From: Rathayibacter sp. VKM Ac-2856
Lineage (GTDB): Bacteria > Actinomycetota > Actinomycetes > Actinomycetales > Microbacteriaceae
DNA length: 64,000 bases
Direction of reading: 5' to 3'
Assembly: GCF_013205055.1 (NCBI RefSeq)
Contig: NZ_JABMLF010000001.1
Coordinates: 1,302,001 to 1,366,000 of the forward strand
Under the pieces are notes generated by a model. The model searched no databases and had not been told where the DNA came from. It saw only the letters and a list, made by a program, of their open reading frames with translations. Made by a program: the position numbers and the translations under genes. Below are positions 57,111 through 64,000 of this stretch, piece by piece (position 1 is the stretch's first letter; every line of letters begins with the position of its first letter).

Positions 57111-57303
57111 GGTGGCTTCTCCTGTGAGTGAGTGGAGGTGTGAAGCAACGTCGGTGCCTCGGCCTCCGACCGAAGGTGTCCTCGCCGTTCACCCCGGGAG
57201 ACCCGGGGTGCTGCGCGATTTCTGACGTTGCGGGGTGGTGTGTTGCCGTGCTGGGCGGTTTCCCGCCCGCGCTCCTCGCAGGAGCGCCGGGAGTCCCGGA
57301 GGA

Positions 57304-57420
57304 CTAGCCCTGACGCTGCTTGTGGCGGGGGTTGCTGCTGCAGATGACCATCACGTTGCCGTGGCGGCGGATGATCTTGCAGTGGTCGCAGATGCGCTTG
57401 ACGCTGGGGTTGACCTTCAT
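57304..57420 (-). CDS. rpmJ: 50S ribosomal protein L36, zinc-ribbon type
   Basis: 38 residues, found by direct translation because it is very short. [17 protein letters not shown], then [18 protein letters not shown]. Cys11 and Cys14, Cys27 and His33 form the zinc ribbon of the C+ form. It lies between infA (97 bases) and rpsM. Confidence 0.97.
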   Translation of the reverse strand: MKVNPSVKRICDHCKIIRRHGNVMVICSSNPRHKQRQG

Positions 57421-57517
57421 TGTTCTGTTCCTTGTTTTCGCTGGCGTCGTGCTCCCGGCGGATGCCGGGGCCGTTCCTTACAGGACACGCACGTCGCGAA
57501 CTGGGCGGAGCGAACGT

Positions 57518-57739
57518 CTACTTGTAGCGGTAGACGATCCGGCCGCGGGTCAGGTCGTAGGGGCTCAGCTCCACGATCACGCGGTCCTCCGGGAGGATGC
57601 GGATGTAGTGCTGACGCATCTTGCCCGAGATGTGGGCGAGAACCTTGTGTCCGTTGGTCAGCTCCACGCGGAACATCGCGTTGGGGAGCGCCTCGACAAC
57701 CGCACCTTCGATTTCGATGACACCGTCTTTTTTGGCCAT
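57518..57739 (-). CDS. infA: Translation initiation factor IF-1
   Basis: 73 residues from ATG 57739 ([23 protein letters not shown]), the usual start, with GTGAGG just upstream. The OB-fold features [21 protein letters not shown] and [26 protein letters not shown] are complete. First gene of the ribosomal operon that runs to rplQ. Confidence 0.97.
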   Translation of the reverse strand: MAKKDGVIEIEGAVVEALPNAMFRVELTNGHKVLAHISGKMRQHYIRILPEDRVIVELSPYDLTRGRIVYRYK

Positions 57740-57854
57740 AGCCTCACTGTCGTTCGGAAGTAGTGTGTGTACTGGTCGTGCGAATGCTTCCGCGACGATC
57801 CTCCCCCCGGGCGGAGCCCGGAAGGCGGTGCGCGGGCGTGCCGGAGCACGCGCA

Positions 57855-57875
57855 AACACCAAGGGTCGATACTAC
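57855..57875 (-). promoter_or_regulatory. Promoter-proximal motif shared by the infA and rplM leaders, copy 2
   Basis: Minus-strand TAGTATCGACCCTTGGTGTT, 116 bases before infA. TAGTAT is a plausible -10. It matches 19 of 21 bases with copy 1 at 52230-52250. The 278-base gap to lepB holds no other gene. Confidence 0.6.
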
Positions 57876-58017
57876 GCGAATCACCCCTTCTCCGCCAGCC
57901 CGGGCGTGTCGCCTCCGCTCGGGTCCCGCCGCTCGCCGCGGAGCGCCACCGGGTCGCGGCGCGGGCGGCGGGCGAAGCGGCCTCCGCCTAGGCTCTCCCA
58001 CGTCGAAGGGACCGCGG

Positions 58018-58743
58018 ATGGCGCGCACAGAGAAGACGACGGACGGCGGAACGAGGGGCCGGCGGAGCTGGTACTCGCACCCCCTGGTGACCGTGCTCGT
58101 CGCGATCGTCGTGATCGCGCTCGTCCAGACCTTCTTCGTGAAGGTGTACACGGTGCCCACCGGCTCGATGGAGACCACGCTGCAGGGCGGCGGCTTCTTC
58201 GGCGACCGCATCCTGGTCGACCGCACGGCGGCGCTGCACGGCGAGCCCGAGTCGGAGCAGATCGTCGTCTTCTCCCGCGACGCCCGCTGGGGCGCCACCG
58301 ACGTCACCGGGAATCCGCTCTCCGAGGCCGTGAAGTACTTCGGCGACGTCACGAGCATCGGCCCGTCGCACGAGGAGTTCCTCGTGAAGCGCGTCATCGC
58401 GACCGGCGGCCAGACCGTCTCCTGCTGCGACGCGGAGGGCCGCGTGCTGGTGGACGGGCAGCCGCTCGAGGGCGACTACGTCTTCGAGGACTTCCCGTTC
58501 GTCCCCGGCACGCAGGACTGCGACTCGCAGCCCGCCTCCGTCCGCTGCTTCGCGGAGTACACCGTGCCGGAGGACACGCTCTTCGTCCTCGGCGACCACC
58601 GCTCCAACTCCAACGACTCGCTCGGCGACTGCCGCGGAGCACCCGGACCGATCGACTCGTGCGTCAAGACCGTGCCGATCGAGCGCGTCGTCGGCCGCGT
58701 CTTCGCGGTCGCCTGGCCGTTGACCCGCTGGCGCCTCTTCTAG
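58018..58743 (+). CDS. lepB: Signal peptidase I
   Basis: 241 residues. One N-terminal membrane span (about 24-43), then catalytic Ser50 in PTGSMETTL and Lys124 in EEFLVKRVIATGG, the Ser/Lys dyad. GDHRSNSNDS is the C-terminal family box. Cys pairs (SCCDAEG, QDCDSQPASVRCF) could form disulfides outside. ATG at 58018 follows GAAGGG; the open frame upstream is Arg-rich and not coding. Divergent from infA. Confidence 0.95.
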   Translation: MARTEKTTDGGTRGRRSWYSHPLVTVLVAIVVIALVQTFFVKVYTVPTGSMETTLQGGGFFGDRILVDRTAALHGEPESEQIVVFSRDARWGATDVTGNPLSEAVKYFGDVTSIGPSHEEFLVKRVIATGGQTVSCCDAEGRVLVDGQPLEGDYVFEDFPFVPGTQDCDSQPASVRCFAEYTVPEDTLFVLGDHRSNSNDSLGDCRGAPGPIDSCVKTVPIERVVGRVFAVAWPLTRWRLF

Positions 58744-58790
58744 CAGGACCCCGCGGGACCCCGCCCGGCCGGCGCCCCGGGAACGCCGAA

Positions 58791-58825
58791 GGGCGGGCCG
58801 GATGCCGGAGCATCCGATCCCGCCC
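58791..58825. terminator. Bidirectional terminator between lepB and mtlD
   Basis: GGGCGGG (58791-58797) pairs with CCCGCCC (58819-58825), enclosing GGATGC/GCATCC, so the stem is interrupted by a short asymmetric bulge. It lies in the convergent gap after lepB and just before the end of mtlD. Confidence 0.75.
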
Positions 58826-58848
58826 TCAGGGGGTCGACTCGCGGAGGA

Positions 58849-59988
58849 TCAGCCGCGGACGACCGCGACGACCTGCTCGAACAGCGGGTGGTCCGCGCCG
58901 AGCCCGGTCACCTCGGCGACGAAGTCCTCCGGCGACAGGGCCGCCAGCTTCTCCTTCAGCTCGACGCTCTGCGGGTCCTCCGGCACGTCGAAGCGCAGGG
59001 CCGCGCCGATCGCCGTGAGCAGCCCGGTCGGGACGTGCCCGCGCTCGGCCAGCTCGGCCGCCGGACCGATGAAGCGCTCGTGCCGCGAGAGCTTGCGCAG
59101 CGGCTGGCGCCCCACCCGGTCGACCGTGTCGGTCAGTCCCGGGTTGGCGAAGCGCTTCAGCGTCTTCTGGAGGTAGGCCTCCTGCTCCGCGTCGCTGAAG
59201 CCGTGCTTCTCGACGATGAGCGTCTTGGTGTCCTCGAGCGCGGCCTTCACCGCGTCGTGCACCTCGGGCAGCGCCAGGGCGTCCGAGAGCTTGTGCGCGC
59301 CGGCCGCGAAGCCGACGTACGCCGCGGTGGCGTGCCCGGTGTTCACCGTGAAGAGCTTGCGCTCGATGAACGGCTCGAGGTCGTCGACCCAGGTCGCGCC
59401 GGGGATCTCGGGCTCGGAGCCCTCGAAGGGCGTGCGGTCGACGACCCACTCGAAGAAGCTCTCGACCGTCACGTCGAGCCCCTGGCCGGCGGCCTGGTTC
59501 GGGACGATGCGGTCGACCGCGGTGTCGGCGAAGACGGCGCGGGTGCGCAGGCGCTTCCACTCGTCCGAGCCGAGGCTCGCGGCGACCTCGGTCTGCAGCA
59601 GGCGGGTCGCGTTGATCGCGTTCTCGCAGGCCATCACCGCGAGCCGGGGCGCCGACTCCGCGCGGGCCGCGAGGCCCTTCGCGATGACCGGGGCGACGAA
59701 GCGCAGGATGTTCGGACCCACCGCGGTGGTGACGATGTCGGCGGCGGCGATCTCGCGGACGAGCGCCTCCTCGTCACTGCCGGAGTTGATCGCGCGGAAG
59801 CCGTCGACGACGTGGGTCGCCGAGGACTCCCCCACCTCGTGCACCTCGTAGCTGTCGGCGGCGGCGAGCTGGTCGATCAGCGCCGCGTTGACGTCGGCGA
59901 AGACGAGCTCGTAGCCGGCCCCGTGCAGGATCAGCCCGACGAAGCCGCGGCCGATGTTGCCGGCGCCGAAGTGGACGGCGGTGGGCAT
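58849..59988 (-). CDS. mtlD: Mannitol-1-phosphate 5-dehydrogenase
   Basis: 379 residues. Rossmann dinucleotide loop [13 protein letters not shown] (6-18), [12 protein letters not shown] and the [16 protein letters not shown] motif with the family Lys/Asn. Converts mannitol-1-P to fructose-6-P with NAD. ATG overlaps the mtlF stop by one base (TGATG). Third gene of the mtlA-mtlF-mtlD group; ends at the hairpin 58791-58825. Confidence 0.96.
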   Translation of the reverse strand: MPTAVHFGAGNIGRGFVGLILHGAGYELVFADVNAALIDQLAAADSYEVHEVGESSATHVVDGFRAINSGSDEEALVREIAAADIVTTAVGPNILRFVAPVIAKGLAARAESAPRLAVMACENAINATRLLQTEVAASLGSDEWKRLRTRAVFADTAVDRIVPNQAAGQGLDVTVESFFEWVVDRTPFEGSEPEIPGATWVDDLEPFIERKLFTVNTGHATAAYVGFAAGAHKLSDALALPEVHDAVKAALEDTKTLIVEKHGFSDAEQEAYLQKTLKRFANPGLTDTVDRVGRQPLRKLSRHERFIGPAAELAERGHVPTGLLTAIGAALRFDVPEDPQSVELKEKLAALSPEDFVAEVTGLGADHPLFEQVVAVVRG

Positions 59989-60422
59989 CAGGAGTTGACC
60001 TCGCCCAGCAGCGCGTAGAGCGACTGCGCGTCCGGGGCGTCGAGGAGCTTCTGGACCTCGTCCTCCTCGGAGAAGATGATCGCGATCTTCGAGAGGATCT
60101 CGAGGTGCTCGTTGTTGACGCCGGCGATGCCGACGACGAAGCGCACCTCGTTGCCGTCCCAGTCGATCGGCTGGGCGTAGCGGACGAAGGACAGCGCGGA
60201 CGAGCGGATCTCGTCCTTCGCGTCGTTCGTGCCGTGCGGGATGGCGAGCAGGTTGCCCATGTAGGTGGAGACGGTCGCCTCGCGGGCGAGCATCGCCTCG
60301 TGGTACGCGGGCGTGACGGCGCCGACGCCGACCAGCATGTCCGCGGCCTCCTTGATGGCGGCCTCCTTCGAGGTGGCGGTGCCGGAGGCGTTGATCTGTC
60401 CGATGGTGAGCACATCGCTCAT
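59988..60422 (-). CDS. mtlF: Mannitol-specific PTS IIA component
   Basis: 144 residues from ATG 60422 ([14 protein letters not shown]). PTS EIIA-2 type, phosphorylated at His63 in [15 protein letters not shown]. It receives the phosphate from HPr and passes it to the IIB domain of MtlA. A short 107-base gap follows mtlA, and the stop overlaps mtlD, so the enzyme is coupled to uptake. Confidence 0.95.
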   Translation of the reverse strand: MSDVLTIGQINASGTATSKEAAIKEAADMLVGVGAVTPAYHEAMLAREATVSTYMGNLLAIPHGTNDAKDEIRSSALSFVRYAQPIDWDGNEVRFVVGIAGVNNEHLEILSKIAIIFSEEDEVQKLLDAPDAQSLYALLGEVNS

Positions 60423-60529
60423 GGCGTGCGTCCTTTCCGTGGAGTGGTGAACGAGTGAGGGAACCCGCAGGGCGAGCGGAGCGTCTCCGCCACGTCGCAC
60501 CCTACGGGTTCCCTCAGAGGTCTTTCCGA

Positions 60530-62107
60530 TTACTTGCCGTGCTGCTCCGCGACGAGCGAGACGACCTCGTCGTACTTCGGGCTGTTCATGAAGTTGTCGA
60601 CGGAGACGTGGATCGCGCCCGGCGTGCGCTGGCGCGCCCGCTCGGTCAGCTCGGCCTGGGTGATGACCAGGTCGACGTCGTCCTCGAGGGCCGCGATCGC
60701 CTTGTTGGTGACCGTGACGTCCTCGAAGCCCGCCTTCTTCATCTTGTTGCGCAGGACGGAGGCGCCCATGGCGGACGATCCCATTCCGGCGTCGCAGGCG
60801 AAGACGATGTTGCGCACCTGGGTGGCGGTGGCGGTCGCCGAGGCGCCGTCCTGGTTGGAGGCGCCGCTCGCGTTGAGGAGCGAGCCGACGGCGCTCTCCT
60901 TGCCCTTGTTCGACGAGTTGGCGGCGACCGCGGCGGCGAGCTGGTCGTCACCGGCGGCCATCGCGTCGAGGTCGCGCTTGCGGCTGCCGCGGATGATGAA
61001 CGAGGCGACGAGGAACGACACGGCCATCGAGAGCAGGACCGAGAGGATCACGCCGAGGTAGCTGTCGCGCGAGGTCTGCAGGAGCACCGCGATGATCGAT
61101 CCCGGGGAGGCCGGGGCGACGAGTCCGGAGTCGAACGCGACGTTGGTCGCGACACCGGTCATGCCGCCGAGGATGACGGCCGCGATCAGGGCGGGCTTCA
61201 TCAGGACGTAGGGGAAGTAGATCTCGTGGATGCCGCCGACGAAGTGGATCAGCGCGGCGCCGGGGGCGGAGCCGCGGGCGATGCCCACGCCGAAGATCGC
61301 GAAGGCGAGCAGCACGCCCATGCCGGGGCCGGGGTTGGCCTCGAGCAGGAACAGGTACGACTTGCCCTGCTCCTGCGCCATGACGGTGCCGAGCGGGGTG
61401 AGGACGCCCTGGTTGATGGCGTTGTTGAGGAAGAGGATCTTCGCCGGCTCGATGAAGATCGAGGTCAGCGGCAGCAGGCCCGCGTTGACCAGGAGGTCGA
61501 CGCCGTCGCCGAGGATCCGGGTGAGGAACGAGATGATCGGGGCGATGCCGAAGAACGCGCCGAGCGAGAGCAGCATGCCCAGGATTCCGGCGGAGAAGTT
61601 GTTGACCAGCATCTCGAAGCCGGGCTTGATCTTGCCGTCCCAGATCGAGTCGACCTTCTTCATCAGCCACGCGGCGAGCGGGCCGATGATCATGGCGCCG
61701 AGGAACATCGGGATGGTGGCGCCGACGATGACGCCCATGGTGGCGATCGAGGCGACCACGCCACCGCGCTGGCCGTAGACCATGCGGCCACCGGTGTTCG
61801 CGATGAGCAGCGGCAGCAGGTAGGTGATCATCGGGGCGACGAGACCGACGTACTGCTGGAAGGTCGCGCCGTCCTCGCCGGCGGCGAGCTGGGTGCGAGC
61901 ACCCTCCCAGCCGATCTGGGCCGCGTCGCCGAAACCGCCGAGGATGCCGTTGGGCAGCCAGCCCGCGGCGATGAAGAGCGAGGTGATGAGACCCCACGCG
62001 ATGAAGGCCGCGATGTTCGGCATGACCATCCCCGAGAGGAAGGTGCCGAAGCGCTGGACGTGGACGCGCGTGCCTCCGCGCGTCGACGTCGCTGACGTCG
62101 TTGTCAT
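60530..62107 (-). CDS. mtlA: Mannitol-specific PTS IICB component
   Basis: 525 residues. The IIC membrane domain (about 1-375) has the substrate-linked GGIHEIYF (291-298); the IIB domain (about 430-525) has ACDAGMGSSAMGAS with the phosphocysteine Cys438. The IIA domain is absent and is encoded separately by mtlF. A hydrophilic linker (380-430) joins the domains. ATG start. The upstream 171-base gap to ptsI contains the G-rich block at 62187-62243. Confidence 0.96.
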   Translation of the reverse strand: MTTTSATSTRGGTRVHVQRFGTFLSGMVMPNIAAFIAWGLITSLFIAAGWLPNGILGGFGDAAQIGWEGARTQLAAGEDGATFQQYVGLVAPMITYLLPLLIANTGGRMVYGQRGGVVASIATMGVIVGATIPMFLGAMIIGPLAAWLMKKVDSIWDGKIKPGFEMLVNNFSAGILGMLLSLGAFFGIAPIISFLTRILGDGVDLLVNAGLLPLTSIFIEPAKILFLNNAINQGVLTPLGTVMAQEQGKSYLFLLEANPGPGMGVLLAFAIFGVGIARGSAPGAALIHFVGGIHEIYFPYVLMKPALIAAVILGGMTGVATNVAFDSGLVAPASPGSIIAVLLQTSRDSYLGVILSVLLSMAVSFLVASFIIRGSRKRDLDAMAAGDDQLAAAVAANSSNKGKESAVGSLLNASGASNQDGASATATATQVRNIVFACDAGMGSSAMGASVLRNKMKKAGFEDVTVTNKAIAALEDDVDLVITQAELTERARQRTPGAIHVSVDNFMNSPKYDEVVSLVAEQHGK

Positions 62108-62186
62108 GTGGTGTGTTCTCCGATTCTGAGGGTGGGAGATCCGGTCGCTCCTGAGGCGGCCGGGCTCCCGCGGGGCGGGTCGTGAC

Positions 62187-62243
62187 GGGGTGGTTCGGGT
62201 GGTGCGGGGGCGGTGCCGGGTGGTGCGGGGGGTGGTGCTGGGG
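62187..62243 (+). other. G-rich block, possible G-quadruplex, between ptsI and mtlA
   Basis: Six runs of at least three G, separated by 6-7 base loops such as TGGTTC, TGGTGC, CGGTGCC and TGGTGCT, meet the standard G3+N1-7 pattern on the plus strand, the template strand for mtlA and ptsI. The repeated GGGTGGTGCGGGG units suggest slippage growth. Structure formation is inferred. Confidence 0.6.
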
Positions 62244-62278
62244 AGGATCGCGCGGATGCGGCCGCGCGACCCCCGGTC

Positions 62279-63970
62279 TCAGGAGGCGGCGATCGCCTCG
62301 GTGACGGCGGACCGGGCGTCCGCCGCGCTGTCGGCCGCGAGGGCGAGCTCGGCGTAGCGCTTCGCGTCCTCGAGGGTGTGCTCGGCCAGCTCGGCGCGGA
62401 CGTCGGCCAGGGCCGACGGCGACATCGAGAGGGTCGTCGCGCCGAGGCCCACGAGGACCACGGCGAGCAGCGGATCCGCGGCGGCCTCGCCGCAGATGCC
62501 GACGGGCTTGCCCAGAGCGGCACCCGCGCGGCCGACCTCGCCGACGAGGCGGAGGACGGCGGGGTGCCACGGGTCCTGGAACGCCGACACGGTGCCGAGC
62601 ATCCGGTCGGCGGCGAGGGTGTACTGAGTCAGGTCGTTGGTGCCGATGGAGGCGAAGTCGGCGACTCCGAGGATCCGGTCGGCCAGCAGCGCGGAGGAGG
62701 GGACCTCGACCATCACGCCGGCGGTGCGGATCCCGAGCTCCTTGGCCATGGCTGTGAAGTACCGGGTCTCGTCGACCGTGGCGACCATCGGCGCCATGAC
62801 CCAGAGGTCGGCGTCGGTCGCCGCGTCGGCCTGGGCGAGCGCGGTGAGCTGATCGCGGAGGATCTGCTCGCTCGCCCGGAGGGCGCGCAGGCCGCGGAGT
62901 CCCAGCGCGGGGTTCTCCTCGTGATCGTCGTTGAGGAAGGCCAGCGGCTTGTCGGCACCGGCGTCGAGCGCGCGCACCACGACCTTGCGGCCGGGGAAGG
63001 CGGCGAGGAGGCGGGTGTACTGCTCGGCCTGCTCGGCGACCGAGGGCGCCTCCTTCGCGTCGAGGAAGAGGAACTCTGTGCGGAACAGGCCCACGCCCTC
63101 CGCTCCGAGCTCGACGGCGTTCGCTGCGCCGTCGGCCGAGCCGAGGTTCGCCAGGAGCGGCACCGCGTGCCCGTCGGCGAGAGCGCCGGGGACGACGGGG
63201 GCGGCGAGCATCTCGGCGCGGGCCGCGATGGACGACTTCGCGTCGCCGATCTCGACGTCGGACGGGTTCACCGTCACGACGCCGGAGGTCGCGTCGAGGA
63301 TGACGAGCTGGCCGTCGCGCAGGTCGAGCGCGCCGGTCGTGCCGACGATGGCGGTGATCGACTTCTCCCGGGCGAGGATCGCCGTGTGCGAGGTCGGTCC
63401 GCCGTCGCTGGTGATCAGGCCGAGCACCTTGTCGAGGTCGAGCAGCGCGGTGTCGGCGGGCGCGAGGTCGCGGGCGACGAGCACGAACGGCTCGTCCGAC
63501 TCGGGGACGCCGGGGGCCGGCACACCGCGCAGGTGCGCGACGACCCGCTGCGACACGTCGTCGAGGTCGGTCGCCCGCTCGGCCATGTAGCCGCCCATCG
63601 CGACCAGCAGGTCGCGGAAGCCGGCGAACGCCTCGTGCACGGCGCGCTCGGCGGTCTTGCCGGAGGCGAGCCGCGTCTTGACGTCGTCCGCGAGCGATGG
63701 GTCCTCGGCCATCAGCGCCTGCGCGTCGAGCACGTCCTTCGCCGAGCCGCCGGCCCGGTCACCGCGGTGGCGGATCGTCGCGGCGGTGGCGGAGAGCGAC
63801 GCGACGGCGCGCTCCTCCTCCTGGGCGACGGTGCGGGTGCTGGCGGTGTCCTCGGGCTCGGGGAGCGGGTCGGGCATGCGCAGGACCGGCCCGAGGGCCA
63901 GGCCGCGGCCGACTCCGGTGCCCTGGAGCTTCGCGGAGGCGTAGGCGGTGGAAGGAGTGGACAGCGTCAT
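62279..63970 (-). CDS. ptsI: PTS Enzyme I (phosphoenolpyruvate-protein phosphotransferase)
   Basis: 563 residues, full length. Phosphohistidine His195 in SDGGPTSHTAILAR; PEP-binding barrel with VRALDAGADKPL, GLFRTEFLF, MVEVPSSALL, and the Cys-bearing PVGICGEAAADP. Starts the PEP-to-sugar phosphate chain feeding MtlF. ATG 63970 is close to the window edge; ptsH is not seen. Lies upstream of mtlA on the same strand. Confidence 0.96.
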   Translation of the reverse strand: MTLSTPSTAYASAKLQGTGVGRGLALGPVLRMPDPLPEPEDTASTRTVAQEEERAVASLSATAATIRHRGDRAGGSAKDVLDAQALMAEDPSLADDVKTRLASGKTAERAVHEAFAGFRDLLVAMGGYMAERATDLDDVSQRVVAHLRGVPAPGVPESDEPFVLVARDLAPADTALLDLDKVLGLITSDGGPTSHTAILAREKSITAIVGTTGALDLRDGQLVILDATSGVVTVNPSDVEIGDAKSSIAARAEMLAAPVVPGALADGHAVPLLANLGSADGAANAVELGAEGVGLFRTEFLFLDAKEAPSVAEQAEQYTRLLAAFPGRKVVVRALDAGADKPLAFLNDDHEENPALGLRGLRALRASEQILRDQLTALAQADAATDADLWVMAPMVATVDETRYFTAMAKELGIRTAGVMVEVPSSALLADRILGVADFASIGTNDLTQYTLAADRMLGTVSAFQDPWHPAVLRLVGEVGRAGAALGKPVGICGEAAADPLLAVVLVGLGATTLSMSPSALADVRAELAEHTLEDAKRYAELALAADSAADARSAVTEAIAAS

Positions 63971-64000
63971 GGGTTCCCGGTTCCTGTCGTGCGTCTCGTC

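Noticed and set aside
57111-57303. Extra gene or riboswitch in the rpmJ-rpsM gap
   Set aside because: Only short GC palindromes (CCCCGGG..CCCGGGG type) are visible; no start with ribosome-binding site and no known leader fold.

Overview
The window is chromosomal DNA of a very GC-rich actinobacterium. The gene content and order fit Microbacteriaceae, perhaps near Rathayibacter, Clavibacter or Curtobacterium; this is inferred from gene families and synteny, not from a search. Signs are the two-gene IMP dehydrogenase arrangement (guaB plus CBS-less guaB3), DUF6350 next to purN, SURF1-DUF3817-guaA, the order infA-rpmJ-rpsM-rpsK-rpoA-rplQ-truA, frequent GTG starts with 1-8 bp gene overlaps, and CIRCE upstream of groES. 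No rRNA, tRNA, insertion sequence, phage gene or CRISPR array was recognised.

Layout. 1-3.4 kb: purH (3' end outside the window), purN and a DUF6350 membrane protein. 3.6-9.5 kb: a tandem-repeat TMEM175-like channel protein, an LLM flavin oxidoreductase, sucCD, an MpaB-family protein and a small unknown. 9.7-18 kb: acyl-CoA ligase, a G5/Excalibur envelope protein, two PAP2-type proteins, the UvrD/PcrA helicase and a glycerophosphodiester phosphodiesterase. 18-25.9 kb: Bax-inhibitor-1 family, an acyltransferase-like membrane protein, guaA with DUF3817 and SURF1, and a cation/proton antiporter with its regulatory subunit. 26-30.1 kb: an endonuclease-like protein of AbiEi/DUF559 type, guaB3 and guaB. 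30.5-37.8 kb: a branched-chain amino acid ABC transporter (livHMGF on +, livJ on -). 37.9-42.1 kb: RarD, a groES with no groEL beside it, a THUMP-like methyltransferase and three DUF4190 membrane proteins. 42.2-48.5 kb: tsaD, rimI, tsaB, tsaE, alr, acpS, glmS. 48.6-58.7 kb: coaA, glmM, the S9/L13 operon, truA between two paralogous lipoproteins, the infA-rplQ operon and lepB. 58.8-64 kb: mannitol PTS genes mtlD, mtlF, mtlA and Enzyme I.

Functionally, purH/purN, guaB, guaB3 and guaA cover IMP and GMP synthesis. glmS and glmM make glucosamine-1-phosphate precursors, and alr supplies D-alanine for the wall. TsaB/D/E together make the tRNA t6A modification. EI, MtlA, MtlF and MtlD form a complete mannitol route to fructose-6-phosphate once HPr, which is not in the window, is added.

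The window is mostly core genome. What stands out lies between genes: at least four families of palindromic or tandem repeats, one of them read through as the C-terminus of a protein. Other points are an apparent ATC start for guaA, a covalent TMEM175 tandem, a LivH permease with a secreted Ig-like N-domain, and a near-identical promoter-proximal motif in front of two ribosomal operons. I found no convincing new defence or biosynthetic system.
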